Shown: piece by piece, positions 45,641 to 56,500 of the stretch
Numbering within the stretch: position 1 is the first letter of the stretch
Layout of the letters: each line of letters starts with the position of its first letter
Position numbers and translations under genes: made by a program
The notes under the pieces: generated by a model
What the model was told of the DNA's origin: nothing
The model's database searches: none
Seen by the model: the letters and a program-made list of their open reading frames with translations, nothing else
NCBI RefSeq assembly: GCF_013184495.1
Contig: NZ_JAAOIY010000001.1
Location: 930,001-994,000, forward strand
From: Sporosarcina jiandibaonis
GTDB taxonomy: Bacteria > Bacillota > Bacilli > Bacillales_A > Planococcaceae
Direction: 5' to 3'
Length of the DNA: 64,000 nt

Positions 45641-46102
45641 TTATAAACCGAATATCGCTTTGAACATCGATGTTGTTTGTCCGCCAGTATAGAAAACATA
45701 TAACAGCAGATAAACCATAACACCTGTAATTGCTGAAAAAAACCAGATAATGCTTGTAATCGGTCCGACCTTACGATGCCTTTGAAGATTGTTTTTAAAA
45801 CCGGAAAGAATTGTGACTACGCCCAAAATCGCGCCTATTATCGAAAGTATTATATGGAACACCAAGAATATCGTATAATATAGTTTTAAACTTTCTGGTC
45901 CCCCGAAGGAGGTATTCCCAACTACAATCGTACGCGAAATATAAATAATAAAGAAAAGAACCGCAAAAACCGCAGCTGTTATCATCGCTTTTTTATGTGC
46001 CTCGATTTTCCTTTTCTTAATTAAATTCCATCCGATAGCTACAAAAACCGCAGAAAGAATGATGAAAAATGTACTTAGCGTAGGTAAAAAAGGTACAGTC
46101 AT
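45641..46102 (-). CDS. ctaM: DUF420 membrane protein, CtaM-type oxidase maturation factor
   Basis: 153-residue membrane protein with four spans (about 8-26, 40-58, 78-100, 122-145). Conserved histidines at HKKAM (about 36) and FHIILS (about 83) and RHRKVG match DUF420. The family includes Staphylococcus CtaM, needed for maturation of aa3-type oxidase, and B. subtilis YozB. Lies directly downstream of ctaG. Confidence 0.85.
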   Translation of the reverse strand: MTVPFLPTLSTFFIILSAVFVAIGWNLIKKRKIEAHKKAMITAAVFAVLFFIIYISRTIVVGNTSFGGPESLKLYYTIFLVFHIILSIIGAILGVVTILSGFKNNLQRHRKVGPITSIIWFFSAITGVMVYLLLYVFYTGGQTTSMFKAIFGL

Positions 46103-46140
46103 TCTTTTTTCTCCCCTTTAGAAAACCCTATCTTTGGAAA

Positions 46141-47070
46141 TTAACCATGTGTAGTCATATTTTGATTTTTGAGCAAATCTTGTCTGGTAATTTCATCTGC
46201 ATTCGCACGTTCATCAGATGCCCATTTAAAGAAGATTTTTCCGATAACGACAATATATATTAATTCCTGTCCTACTTTCATTAAGATACCGCCAAGTTTT
46301 TGATCATTTACGGTGGTCATATTCGTAAACATTTCCGGACCTGAAATTCCAAGACCTGCCAGCCCCGAAAGTGTACCCGCTGGAACACATAACGCCATTG
46401 CTTGCAACCATGCTTCGCCGCTACTATATGTTTCATATACAGGGACGTCTACAAAGATGATTAATGCACATGCAGGCGTGACTAACAGGGCACTTAAAAC
46501 GATATAACCAATTTTTTTCAATCCATGCAATTTTGGTTGACCTTCTAGGGTATTCACGAGCGGCCACCATAAAAATATGGCTGACATAAATATTGTTATT
46601 GTAAAAATCGCATGTAACGGCAAGCTCAGCTTAACAAAATCAAGGATTAGCGGATAATGATAAGCAGAAAACGCAATGGTAAATGTCATTAGACTTATGA
46701 CTGAATTTGTGAACAAGCGAAAAATACGATCAATGATTTTAACTTCAAATATTTTTTTCCAAACCCAATTAGGTATTCCCATAATCAGAAATGGAGCTAC
46801 TAGCAGCAGTAGAACTACCATTTGAGCCATATGAACACTAAATAAAATATGCCCCAATAAATCAACAGGGGAACCCTTCACAACATACAACAATGTCATT
46901 CCAGCTAAAAAGAAAATAATTTGATTATTAGTAAGCGGAGTTGACCCCTCAAAACGATGTCGCCACTTAATTGTTATAAGAAAATAAAGTAAGACAACAA
47001 CGACTAGTGACAAGAAAAACCATGGACTCCATAACGCACGAAATCCGAATATACTTAACGGCATAAGCAA
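46141..47070 (-). CDS. ctaG: Cytochrome c oxidase assembly factor CtaG
   Basis: 309-residue membrane protein of the caa3_CtaG family with about seven spans. Typical HILFSVHMAQMVVLLLLVAPFLIMGIP and WWPLVNTLEGQPKLHGLKKIGYI. Needed for active caa3 oxidase, probably for copper delivery; unrelated to proteobacterial Cox11-type CtaG. Separated from ctaF by a terminator, so it is partly independent of ctaC-F. Confidence 0.94.
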   Translation of the reverse strand: MLMPLSIFGFRALWSPWFFLSLVVVVLLYFLITIKWRHRFEGSTPLTNNQIIFFLAGMTLLYVVKGSPVDLLGHILFSVHMAQMVVLLLLVAPFLIMGIPNWVWKKIFEVKIIDRIFRLFTNSVISLMTFTIAFSAYHYPLILDFVKLSLPLHAIFTITIFMSAIFLWWPLVNTLEGQPKLHGLKKIGYIVLSALLVTPACALIIFVDVPVYETYSSGEAWLQAMALCVPAGTLSGLAGLGISGPEMFTNMTTVNDQKLGGILMKVGQELIYIVVIGKIFFKWASDERANADEITRQDLLKNQNMTTHG

Positions 47071-47160
47071 CGCCCCTTCATTTCAATCTAAGATTAACCT
47101 GTCCCTCTATTATAATGCACATGTAGGTCCAAACTCAATGGACGTTCTATGACAAATAGG

Positions 47161-47197
47161 AAAAGCCTGGGGATAAGTATATCATCCCCAGGCTTTT
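47161..47197 (-). terminator. Terminator after ctaF
   Basis: AAAAGCCTGGGGAT pairs with ATCCCCAGGCTTTT (14 bp, perfect) around a 9-nt loop. Ends the ctaC-D-E-F transcript. Confidence 0.93.
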
Positions 47198-47202
47198 GTG
47201 AA

Positions 47203-47553
47203 TTAATTCCACCAAACAATTGTTACAAATGTTAAAACGATTAGGAATGCAAGCAATGCTCCTGTAAACATGAACATTGCTGCGATACCATGACCTTTTT
47301 CTTGCATATGCATAAAGTAATATAATTGTAGCCCGACTTGAACTGCAGCAAACAACATAATTACTGGAATTACATAGTATTTCGAAAATCCAATAACTTC
47401 AGCGTTTGATGCCGTTACAATCATGAACGATGTTAAAGTTAAGAAAATCATTAGAGAAAACATAATGACTTGACTGCGCATCGATCTGCGCGCGCGTCTT
47501 TGACCAAGATCGAATTCAGCAGGAGACTTTTTATAAATTTCGATTTCCGCCAT
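47203..47553 (-). CDS. ctaF: Cytochrome caa3 oxidase subunit IV
   Basis: 116-residue small subunit with three membrane spans (about 29-49, 59-78, 90-112) of the cytochrome c oxidase subunit IV family. One nucleotide separates it from ctaE. The pattern AAVQVGLQLYYFMHM is typical. Confidence 0.94.
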   Translation of the reverse strand: MAEIEIYKKSPAEFDLGQRRARRSMRSQVIMFSLMIFLTLTSFMIVTASNAEVIGFSKYYVIPVIMLFAAVQVGLQLYYFMHMQEKGHGIAAMFMFTGALLAFLIVLTFVTIVWWN

Positions 47554-47554
47554 A

Positions 47555-48181
47555 TTAACCTACCTTTCCCATCAAGTAGACTACTGTGAAGATAAACACC
47601 CAAACAACGTCGATAAAGTGCCAATACAACGAGAATGTGTAGTATTTCGTTGCATTATACAAATTGAGTCCGCGTTTTGCATTACGGAAAATTAGCAGTG
47701 TAATCCAAACAAGTCCAATCGCTACGTGGAAACCGTGTGTTCCAACAAGCGTGTAGAATGCTGAACTAAATGCACTGTTACTGTAAACGAAACCTAATTG
47801 AACGTAATGATAAAATTCATACACTTCAAGTATCAGGAAACCTAGACCTAGGAATGCAGTGATTCCTAACCATAGTTGCATTTTCTTGAAATTGTAGTTT
47901 CTTAAATGATACATCGCATACACACTTGTTAATGACGATGTCAAAAGAAGCATTGTCATGACAAATACGAGCGGTAATTCATAAAGTTCTTGAGTTGAAA
48001 ACTCTAGATTAGCTGGTCCTTTGTTTTTCAGCGCTAAGTAAGTCGCAAACAAAGTAGCGAATAAAATCGTCTCTCCACCAAGGAAGAGCCAGAAGCCAAC
48101 AAATTTGTTTTTCGCTTCAAATGTTGCTGTTTCTGGGTTGTCGGGCCACGTCTCAGGGGTAAATTTCTTATTTAAATCCAT
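47555..48181 (-). CDS. ctaE: Cytochrome caa3 oxidase subunit III
   Basis: 208-residue membrane subunit with five to six spans. Motifs: FWLFLGGETILFATLFATYL, FYTLVGTHGFHVAIGLVWI and YWHFIDVVWVFIFTVVYL. Its ATG overlaps the last base of the ctaD stop (TAATG), giving tight translational coupling. Confidence 0.97.
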   Translation of the reverse strand: MDLNKKFTPETWPDNPETATFEAKNKFVGFWLFLGGETILFATLFATYLALKNKGPANLEFSTQELYELPLVFVMTMLLLTSSLTSVYAMYHLRNYNFKKMQLWLGITAFLGLGFLILEVYEFYHYVQLGFVYSNSAFSSAFYTLVGTHGFHVAIGLVWITLLIFRNAKRGLNLYNATKYYTFSLYWHFIDVVWVFIFTVVYLMGKVG

Positions 48182-50055
48182 TATTTTCGACCCCTTTCAC
48201 GTTTCATATCTTCCAAAATTTCTTCTTTCGGAACATAGTAACCTAAATCATCTTTCAATGAACGTATTGCCATACAGACAAATGTCCAAGCTAAACCAAA
48301 TACGAGAAGTGGAAGTCCCCAAGATGTCTCTTCACGGAACATGGCACCAAAACCTGCAATGAACATACCTAACGTCATGAATATCGGAATGATCGAACCA
48401 TGCGGCATATGAATATCTTGTACTGGAACAGCTGGTGTTATACCAGATTCATTCCCTTCCTGTTTCTCGATCCACACACTATCAAGCCCACGAACAAGTG
48501 GTGTTTGCGTAAAGTTATAATAAAGCGGCGGTGATTGAATCGCCCACTCGAGTGTACGTCCATCGCCCCATGGATCATTTGCAACAGGGACATTTTTAAC
48601 TGATGTCATAATTATGTTGTAAAGGAGTACGATAACACCAATAGCCATAAATACTGCACCTACTGAACTAATTAAGTTCGCCGAATTCCAACCTTGACCG
48701 TCCATGTACGTAAATACGCGACGTGGCATTCCCCAGAATCCTAACCAGTGTTGGATAAGGAAAGTCATGTGGAAACCGATAAAGAAGAACCAAAATGTTA
48801 CTTTACCTAATGTCTCATTCAACATCGTACCGAACATTTTCGGCCAATATAAATGAGTTGCTGCTAAAATACCTAGAACAGTACCTCCAACAATTACGTA
48901 ATGGAAGTGAGCAACGATAAAGTACGTATCGTGCAATTGGTAATCAAGTGGTGCTGCACCTTGCATTACACCTGTTACCCCACCCATAACGAACGACGGG
49001 ATAAATCCGATCGCATATAACATAGGCGTTGTAACCTTGATACTTCCTCCCCACATCGTGAGAAGCCAGTTGAAAATTTTAACCCCTGTAGGCACGGCAA
49101 TAGCCATCGTCGCAACCGCGAAAATCGCATTCGCTGTCGGTCCAAGACCTACTGTAAACATATGGTGCGCCCAAACCATGAATCCTAAGAAACCGATTAG
49201 TACAGTAGCGAACACCATTGATGTATATCCAAACAAACGTTTTCTAGAGAAAATAGAGAAAATCTCAGAGAAAATACCAAACGCTGGCAATATCAAAATA
49301 TAAACTTCAGGGTGACCGAAAATCCAGAAGATATGTTCCCAGATTATCGTGTTTCCGCCCATTGCATGGTCAAAGAAATTAGCTCCAAACATTCGATCGA
49401 ATGTAAGGAAGAATAAACCGATTGTTAGCGGCGGGAATGCAAACAAAATCATTGCAGATGCGATAAACGTAGTCCATGTGAAAAGCGGCATACGCATATA
49501 CGTCATCCCCGGTGCACGCATATTGATAATCGTTACAAGGAAGTTAATCCCCGCGATAAGCGATCCCCCACCCGCAATTTGTAAACCGATTGCATAGAAA
49601 TCTACACCATGTCCTTCAGACGTAATCGCAAGCGATGCATATGAAGTCCATCCGGCATCAGGTGCTTGCCCCATGAACCAAGAAATGTTCAGGAATAAAC
49701 CACCAAATATAAACATCCATAATCCTAATGAGTTTAAAAATGGAAATGCAACATCACGCGCACCGATTTGAAGTGGCATAATGGCGTTCATAAAACCAAA
49801 TAATATAGGCATGGCGGCTAGGAATATCATTGTTGTTCCGTGCATGGTGATTATTTGGTTAAATAATCCAGCGGAAATTAAATCGCTGTTCGGTACAGCT
49901 AGCTGGATTCGAATAATCATTGCTTCGATTCCACCTAGTACGAAGAAGAAACCTCCACCTAGGAGATAAAGGATTCCAATCTTCTTATGGTCGACTGTAG
50001 TCAACCAGTCCCATAACCATGAGCCAAAGCCTTTCTTTTGAGCAACTGAACTCAC
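48181..50055 (-). CDS. ctaD: Cytochrome caa3 oxidase subunit I
   Basis: 624-residue catalytic subunit with heme a and the heme a3-CuB centre. Landmarks: MHGTTMIFLAAMPI (heme a histidine), IFWIFGHPEVYILILPAFGI (CuB histidine and cross-linked Tyr), MVWAHHMFTVG and HDTYFIVAHFHYVI (CuB, heme a3 and heme a ligands). About 14-15 membrane spans. Reduces O2 to water with proton pumping. Confidence 0.98.
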   Translation of the reverse strand: MSSVAQKKGFGSWLWDWLTTVDHKKIGILYLLGGGFFFVLGGIEAMIIRIQLAVPNSDLISAGLFNQIITMHGTTMIFLAAMPILFGFMNAIMPLQIGARDVAFPFLNSLGLWMFIFGGLFLNISWFMGQAPDAGWTSYASLAITSEGHGVDFYAIGLQIAGGGSLIAGINFLVTIINMRAPGMTYMRMPLFTWTTFIASAMILFAFPPLTIGLFFLTFDRMFGANFFDHAMGGNTIIWEHIFWIFGHPEVYILILPAFGIFSEIFSIFSRKRLFGYTSMVFATVLIGFLGFMVWAHHMFTVGLGPTANAIFAVATMAIAVPTGVKIFNWLLTMWGGSIKVTTPMLYAIGFIPSFVMGGVTGVMQGAAPLDYQLHDTYFIVAHFHYVIVGGTVLGILAATHLYWPKMFGTMLNETLGKVTFWFFFIGFHMTFLIQHWLGFWGMPRRVFTYMDGQGWNSANLISSVGAVFMAIGVIVLLYNIIMTSVKNVPVANDPWGDGRTLEWAIQSPPLYYNFTQTPLVRGLDSVWIEKQEGNESGITPAVPVQDIHMPHGSIIPIFMTLGMFIAGFGAMFREETSWGLPLLVFGLAWTFVCMAIRSLKDDLGYYVPKEEILEDMKRERGRK

Positions 50056-50086
50056 TTTTTTACCTCCTCTTCAAATTCAAATTACA

Positions 50087-51157
50087 TTACTTTTCAACAG
50101 TCAAGCCCATCAGGTATCCTGCAATTGCATCCAATTCAGCTTCTGATAAATGGTCGAATGCAGGCATTTCGTTACCCGGTTTTTGTTTCTGCGGATTTTT
50201 CATCCATTCTTTTAAAGCTTCTTCAGTATGATCCATAAACCCTGCAACGCGGTTACGGTCTCCAAATGTTGTTAAGTTAGGATATGGAGATTTTACATCA
50301 GCTGTAACTGCGTGACACGAGATACAACTGTCGGCAAATAATTGTTCGCCTTCGCTTGCTGCTGCAGTATCTCCAGCATCATCTTTGTCTTTTTTAGTGG
50401 ATTGCATTGCGACTACCCACTCGTCAAACTCAGCACGAGGCATTGTTTTTACTTTAAAGTCCATTAGTGCATGGGAAGGTCCGCATAGCTCAGCACATTT
50501 TCCGAAATACACGCCTTCTTTAAGTTTGCTAGAATCTTCTTCAAAGACTAAATAAAACTTGTTGACGTTCTCAACGTTATTATCAAGTTTCCCGCCAACA
50601 GCTGGAACCCAAAACGAGTGTTTAACGTCAGAAGCTATTAAATTGAAGTAAACTTTTTCATCCATTGGCACAACTAGTTCTTGTGATGTAACGATTCCAA
50701 GTTCTGGATATTCGAATTCCCACCAGTATAGATGCGCAGTTACATCCACCACCAAGTTTTCAGCATTTCCTTCATCATCTACCGCGCCCATTGCTGTAAC
50801 ATCACCAAGCTTATATGTGTAATATACTGTTGGCACAGCTAATAGAAGTACTAGAAGTATTGGAATAACTGTCCAAACAAGCTCTAATGTACTGCTACCT
50901 TCTACTTGTTCCGGGATATGATCCTCACCTAACTTTGAACGTCTAAAACGTACAAGTGCAACTACATAGATGATTACAACTACTAAGATGACAAACAACA
51001 TGATTCCCGAAGACAATAGAAGCAAATTAAATTGGTCCTTAGCGACTTGACCTGCTGGAAGTAGCGTTGATAGTTCTTCTTGTCCGCACCCTGAAAGGAA
51101 CACGGTAAGAGCTGCTAGCAGAGAAAAGAGACGCCACTTTTTAAGTCCTTTCATCAT
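50087..51157 (-). CDS. ctaC: Cytochrome caa3 oxidase subunit II with fused cytochrome c
   Basis: 356-residue lipoprotein. Signal peptide ends in the lipobox LSGC near residue 24. Two membrane spans, then the CuA domain with HSFWVP and KCAELCGPSHALM. A C-terminal cytochrome c domain has the heme motif CISCH and an axial methionine in GNEMPAF. The fusion defines a caa3-type enzyme, so electrons arrive from cytochrome c. First gene of ctaC-D-E-F. Confidence 0.98.
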   Translation of the reverse strand: MMKGLKKWRLFSLLAALTVFLSGCGQEELSTLLPAGQVAKDQFNLLLLSSGIMLFVILVVVIIYVVALVRFRRSKLGEDHIPEQVEGSSTLELVWTVIPILLVLLLAVPTVYYTYKLGDVTAMGAVDDEGNAENLVVDVTAHLYWWEFEYPELGIVTSQELVVPMDEKVYFNLIASDVKHSFWVPAVGGKLDNNVENVNKFYLVFEEDSSKLKEGVYFGKCAELCGPSHALMDFKVKTMPRAEFDEWVVAMQSTKKDKDDAGDTAAASEGEQLFADSCISCHAVTADVKSPYPNLTTFGDRNRVAGFMDHTEEALKEWMKNPQKQKPGNEMPAFDHLSEAELDAIAGYLMGLTVEK

Positions 51158-51326
51158 CGCCTAATCATACCTCTCTTTCTAATAATGACTTTGTTTACGG
51201 GGATTGTAACCCCTCTATATGAATTCCTGTTTCAAAGAAAGAATTCCGATAATAATAAAACACCTTATGTACGCGACCTGCTATCTCAACCGACATCTAT
51301 TACAGGTATTGACCTTATTCAACAAT

Positions 51327-52250
51327 TCAAACAAATAAGGAGAAAATAATGATCGAGACAAATAAAATCGTCATGTAATTCAGTGAATAAACAAACATCT
51401 TCGTCGCCCACTTCATATCGTCTCTCGCCTTGAAACCTTTAATCGCTAAATAAAGCCAGCCAATGTTAAGTAATGTAGCCAAAACGATAAAGACAACGCC
51501 GAATTCAGCTAAAAGAAACGGCAATGGGAAAAGAAGCAATACCCAGAATAACATTGATCTTTTTGTACGGGAAAATCCCTTTACAACAGGCAACATCGGT
51601 ATATTGGCAGCGCGATATTCCTCAGTGCGACGCATTGCTAGTGCATAAAAATGCGGCGGTTGCCAAATGAACATGATTAAAAACAAAGCCCATGCCCCCA
51701 TCCCTAAAGATGGCTCAATTGCAGCCCAGCCTATTAAAGGCGGAATGGCCCCTGATATACTTCCAACAACCGTATTGCTGACGTGCTTGCGCTTTGACCA
51801 CATTGAATAGAGTACTACATAGCTAAAGATACCTGCAAGCCCCCAAAGACCTGCTGATGTTGATGCTGAAAACAATAATACTTCTCCCAGTATAATGAAA
51901 GCGAGCGCAAGTGCCAATACAGCCGGTGCTTTGAATCGACCTGTTACTGTCGGTCTTTGTTTTGTTCTGGACATCACTGGGTCAATATCGCGGTCAATTA
52001 AATTATTTAGAGCTGCTGAACCCGCAATAATTAAACCGGTTCCAAAAAGTGTATAGAAGAGAATATCTATATGGTGCAAGAAATGTAAACCGCTCAATTG
52101 CATAGCCAGAAATAAGCCAGTAAAGACAGTAATCATATTCGAGTTCACGATGCCAATTTTGATAAGTGCCAGAAAATCTTTAACAAAAGAAATTTGCGCT
52201 GTGCTCGTTCGGGATTTCTCAGACATCGATACAGCACGACCATTTGACAT
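51327..52250 (-). CDS. ctaB: Protoheme IX farnesyltransferase (heme O synthase)
   Basis: 307-residue UbiA-family membrane enzyme that farnesylates heme B to heme O. Two polyprenyl-diphosphate motifs: NNLIDRDIDPVMSRTKQRPT, and the downstream YRAANIPMLPVVKG region. About eight or nine spans. The next gene in the pathway, ctaA, is divergent. A gap of 169 nt precedes ctaC. Confidence 0.97.
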   Translation of the reverse strand: MSNGRAVSMSEKSRTSTAQISFVKDFLALIKIGIVNSNMITVFTGLFLAMQLSGLHFLHHIDILFYTLFGTGLIIAGSAALNNLIDRDIDPVMSRTKQRPTVTGRFKAPAVLALALAFIILGEVLLFSASTSAGLWGLAGIFSYVVLYSMWSKRKHVSNTVVGSISGAIPPLIGWAAIEPSLGMGAWALFLIMFIWQPPHFYALAMRRTEEYRAANIPMLPVVKGFSRTKRSMLFWVLLLFPLPFLLAEFGVVFIVLATLLNIGWLYLAIKGFKARDDMKWATKMFVYSLNYMTILFVSIIIFSLFV

Positions 52251-52563
52251 ATTACCCCTCCTTTCAAAGTTCTAAATAAAGTCCCTATACTTCACTATAT
52301 CGAAAATCAAGTACGATTTCTATAATAATGCAAAAATCTCTATGATATTCGACATTTTCTGCAATGACTTTAATCACAGTCTATACTATAGTAAATCATT
52401 TCTATGTAGCAATTGTGAAGTTATAGGGTCTTTTTTATGAACAATTTGTGAAAAGAACGTTTGCAAGACACTTTTCTAGAAACTATTCATTGTTTTCTAG
52501 TCATTCTTTCGTTATCATCAAAAATACGTAGGTCATCATTTAAATAAAGTAGGTGTCGGTTTT
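52251..52563. other. Divergent ctaB-ctaA control region
   Basis: 313 nt, AT-rich, no gene. On the plus strand it holds two TTGTGAA boxes and a weak promoter for ctaA, described separately. The ctaB promoter could not be placed with confidence. Confidence 0.5.
52413..52489 (+). promoter_or_regulatory. Candidate ResD boxes and promoter of ctaA
   Basis: TTGTGAA occurs at 52413-52419 and 52446-52452, 33 bp (about three turns) apart, and resembles the ResD motif TTTGTGAAT. Downstream, TTGCAA (52461-52466), a 17-bp spacer and a poor TATTCA (52484-52489) form a weak promoter, as expected for an activator-dependent one. B. subtilis ctaA is ResD-controlled. Confidence 0.5.
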
Positions 52564-53478
52564 TTGAAGCAAAGTAAGTACTTAAAATGGTTTGGCGTTG
52601 CTTCCACAGTCGGAATGTTACTCATCTTACTTGGCGGAGCATTAGTTACTAAGACAGACAGCGGGATGGGCTGTGGTCGACACTGGCCAGGATGTAATGG
52701 GCAACTGATACCGGATGTGATTACTCCAGAAGTGCTCATTGAATTCTCTCACCGTATTGTCACTGGAACAGTGGGGATACTCATTCTTGTTTTGGCGATT
52801 TGGTCTTGGCGAGCGCTCGGACATATTCGGGAAACTAAATTTCTATCGATCATGGCTGTGTTTTTCCTCATTTTACAAGCATTGATAGGTGCAGCGCAAG
52901 TCCTATGGGGGCAAGGCGATTTTATATTAGCACTTCATTTCGGAATTTCATTAATATCATTTGCCGCAGTTCTACTGCTAACTCTCCTCATATTTGAGAT
53001 TGATCGTAAATTCGATACAGAAAATATACAGATCGGTTCCCATCTTAAATGGCATACAATTGGTGTTACAATTTACTCGTATATAGTTGTTTATACAGGC
53101 GCGCTCGTTCGTCATACGAATTCTGAATTGGTTTGCCTAGATTGGCCATTTTGCAAGAACGATGCCATAGGTTTACCGACACAATTTAACGAGTGGGTAC
53201 AAATGGGACACCGTTTTGCGGCTGCGCTCATATTTATCTGGATTCTCTACATAGCAATTCATGCTATTAGAAACTACAAAAATCAGCGCGTATTTTATTG
53301 GGGTTGGATTATCGCATTAATTCTCGTTTCATCGCAAGTAATTACTGGCATGACAGTTGTTCTAACTCGATTAAATCTTTATCTTGCGCTACTCCATTCA
53401 TTATTCATCACATTGTTATTCGGATTGTTAACGTATATGATCTTGCTAGTATCTAGAAGTAGAATTACTAAAGAATAA
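52564..53478 (+). CDS. ctaA: Heme A synthase
   Basis: 304-residue membrane enzyme (COX15/CtaA) that oxidises heme O to heme A. Eight spans in two halves. The first loop has GCGRHWPGC (Cys37, Cys44) and the second LVCLDWPFC, the two cysteine pairs of the Bacillus-type enzyme. Heme-ligand histidines are in [24 protein letters not shown] and [10 protein letters not shown] start at 52564 with a weak AGGTG site. Confidence 0.97.
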   Translation: MKQSKYLKWFGVASTVGMLLILLGGALVTKTDSGMGCGRHWPGCNGQLIPDVITPEVLIEFSHRIVTGTVGILILVLAIWSWRALGHIRETKFLSIMAVFFLILQALIGAAQVLWGQGDFILALHFGISLISFAAVLLLTLLIFEIDRKFDTENIQIGSHLKWHTIGVTIYSYIVVYTGALVRHTNSELVCLDWPFCKNDAIGLPTQFNEWVQMGHRFAAALIFIWILYIAIHAIRNYKNQRVFYWGWIIALILVSSQVITGMTVVLTRLNLYLALLHSLFITLLFGLLTYMILLVSRSRITKE

Positions 53479-53484
53479 CTACTA

Positions 53485-53510
53485 ACCTCCTAAATCAGGA
53501 GGTTTTTTTA
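53485..53510 (+). terminator. Terminator of ctaA
   Basis: ACCTCCT / AGGAGGT stem with a short loop, then TTTTTT. Confidence 0.92.
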
Positions 53511-53515
53511 TATGG

Positions 53516-53561
53516 AAAAACACCCGGAAAACGAGTAATCATCGTCTTCTGAGTGTTTTCC
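53516..53561 (-). terminator. Terminator of pycA
   Basis: Minus strand GAAAACACTCAGAAGACGA and TCGTTTTCCGGGTGTTTTTC pair imperfectly over about 17 positions and end in a U run, directly after the pycA stop. Confidence 0.8.
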
Positions 53562-53575
53562 ATTATGAGGCGTAT

Positions 53576-56500
53576 TTAGTCCTTCATTTCAATTAGCAAA
53601 TCTCCGGTGGAGATCGATTCGCCCGCTGTTACATATATGTCTTTAATGACACCGTCATGCGGTGCTTGTATCGTTGTTTCCATCTTCATCGCTTCAGTGA
53701 TTAATAGATGTTCGCCTCTTTTCACCCTCGCCCCTATGTCGACAGCTACTTTTAAGACCGTTCCCGGCATCGTGGCTGCAATATGAGATCTATTTGCAGG
53801 ATCTGCCTTTGTTTTACGAACGACATCTGATTCAAGATTCACGTCTTCAATAATGACTTCTCTCGGTTGTCCATTCAATTCGAAGTAAATCACACGCGTT
53901 GCATCTGATTGCGGTTCACTAATCGAAACAAGTTTAACGATTAGAGTCTTCCCTTTTTCGATTTGGATTTCGACTTCTTCCCCGAGTCGCAAGCCATATA
54001 GGAACTCTGGCGTAGCCATGACTGAAACATCGCCAAACTCTTTATTAATCGCTGAATACTCCTCGAAAACTTTTGGATAAAGTGCATATGAAAGTACTTC
54101 ATGGTCTGTAACTGGTCTATTCAACTTTTTATTTAGTTCATCTCGTATTTGTATAAAGTCTGCATCTTCTAGTAATTCACCCGGACGTACTGTAATGGCT
54201 TCTCGGTCTTTCAGTATGATTTTTTGAAGTTCTTTCGGAAAACCTCCGTGCGGTTGCCCGATATGCCCGCCGAAAAATTCGATGACTGAATCCGGGAAGT
54301 CTATTGATTTCCCTCTCGTGAGAACAGTGTTTTCATCAAGATCGTTTTGAACCATGAATAACGCCATGTCTCCCACGACTTTTGAAGATGGAGTAACTTT
54401 AACTACGTCGCCGAATAGTAAATTGACGCGACAATACATTTCTTTTACTTCTTCCCAGCGTTCACCTAATCCAACTGCTCTTGCCTGTTGCTGCAAGTTT
54501 GAATATTGGCCGCCCGGCATTTCATGAACATAAATTTCTGTATGCGGACTCATCATGCCGCTTTCAAAGTTATGATAATATTTCCGGACATCTTCCCAAT
54601 AATGAGCCAATTCTTCCAACGCTTTAACATCAGCACGAACCGCTCGCTTACTGCCATTCATCGCATAATGCAATGCGCTTGCAGAAGGCTGTGATGTAAG
54701 ACCAGCCATTGAACCTAGCGCTGTATCGACAATGTCAACACCAGCATCAATCGCGCGCGCATATGTGTAGATTCCATTGCCGCTTGTATCGTGCGTATGA
54801 AGATGGATTGGCAAGGCAGTAACGTCTTTTAGCTCAGAAACAAGTCTGTATGCCGCTTCAGGCTTTAATAGACCCGCCATATCCTTAATGGCTAAAATAT
54901 GGGCTCCTGCTGATTCAAGGTTTTTCGCCATTTCCTTATAATAGTTCACTGTATATTTATCACGCGAGTCATTTAGAATATCTCCCGTATAACAAATTGC
55001 CGCTTCAGCGATTTTTCCTGATTCACGTGTGGCATCAATTGCCACTTCCATTCCTTTAATCCAGTTTAGGCTATCGAATATTCGGAAGACATCAATACCT
55101 GCTTCCGCTGAATTTTTGACAAATTCACGAATAACATTGTCTGGATAATTCGTGTACCCAACAGCATTGGCTCCGCGGAAAAGCATTTGAAACAAGACGT
55201 TTGGAATTTGTTCGCGCAGTTTAATTAACCGATCCCATGGATCTTCTTTTAAAAAGCGATAAGCTACGTCGAATGTTGCCCCGCCCCATATTTCATATGA
55301 AAACAAATCGGGCATAAGTATTGCAGATTCAGATGCTATTCCAGTCATATCAGCCGTACGCATTCTAGTCGCTAATAAGGATTGGTGAGCATCTCTGAAT
55401 GTCGTATCTGTCAAGAGGACGTCGTTTTGCTCTCCGATCCACTTTACAAGTCCTTCAGGACCTTGTTCATCAAGAATTTGTTTCGTTCCTGCCAGAGGAG
55501 GCGTTTTTAAATCTACAACCGGTTTACGAACTGGATGGAATACCGGTTTCGATTGTTTGTCTATCCCTGGAAAACCATTAACCGTGACATTTCCAATATA
55601 ATTCAATATTTTCGTTCCACGGTCTTTCCTTGATGGAAATATAAATAGCTCAGGAGTTGAATCGATAAAGCTTGTATCATAATCTCCAACCAAGAACTTT
55701 TTATGTTTCACGACATTTCCAAGAAACGGTATATTCGTTTTAATTCCTCTTATTCTAAACTCTTGTAAGTTTCTGTCCATTTTGGATGCAGCTTCGCGGA
55801 AAGTCATGCCCCATGTAGAGACTTTAACAAGTAAAGAGTCATAATAAGGGGTGATAACTGCGCCTTGGAAACCATTCCCCGCGTCTAATCGGACGCCAAA
55901 TCCACCGCCAGACCTATAGACCATTAACTTCCCTGTATCAGGCATGAAGTCGTTTAAAGGATCTTCCGTTGTGACACGCGACTGGATAGCATAGCCGAAA
56001 AGTGGAATGTCTTTTTGAGCCGGAATCAGTGCATCTTCACCGTGCAGATTTTTCCCATCGGCAATATGTATTTGGGAGTGGACAATGTCTATGCCCGTTA
56101 CCATTTCTGTAATTGTATGTTCTACTTGAATTCTCGGATTGACCTCGATGAAATAAAATTCGTCGTCTGCTACTAGAAATTCTACTGTACCAGCATTTAA
56201 ATAGTTGATGTTTTTCATTAGTTTTACTGCAGCGTTACAAATATCTTTTCGCAAGTTGTCTTCAAGCGAAATTGATGGTGCAATTTCAACAACTTTTTGA
56301 TGGCGTCTTTGAATTGAGCAATCTCGTTCATATAAATGAACTATGTTTCCATGAGAGTCGCCCAAGATTTGAACTTCAATATGTTTCGGTTTGTCAATAT
56401 ATTTTTCTACATACATTTCGTCTGAACCGAATGCGGATTTCGCTTCCGATTTAGCGCGTTCAAAGGCTTGTACGACTTCATCTTCGGATTCAATAATACG

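Noticed and set aside
52349..52355. TGTCGAA (0A box) in the ctaB-ctaA gap
   Set aside because: A single 7-mer is expected several times by chance in 64 kb, and no promoter fits around it.
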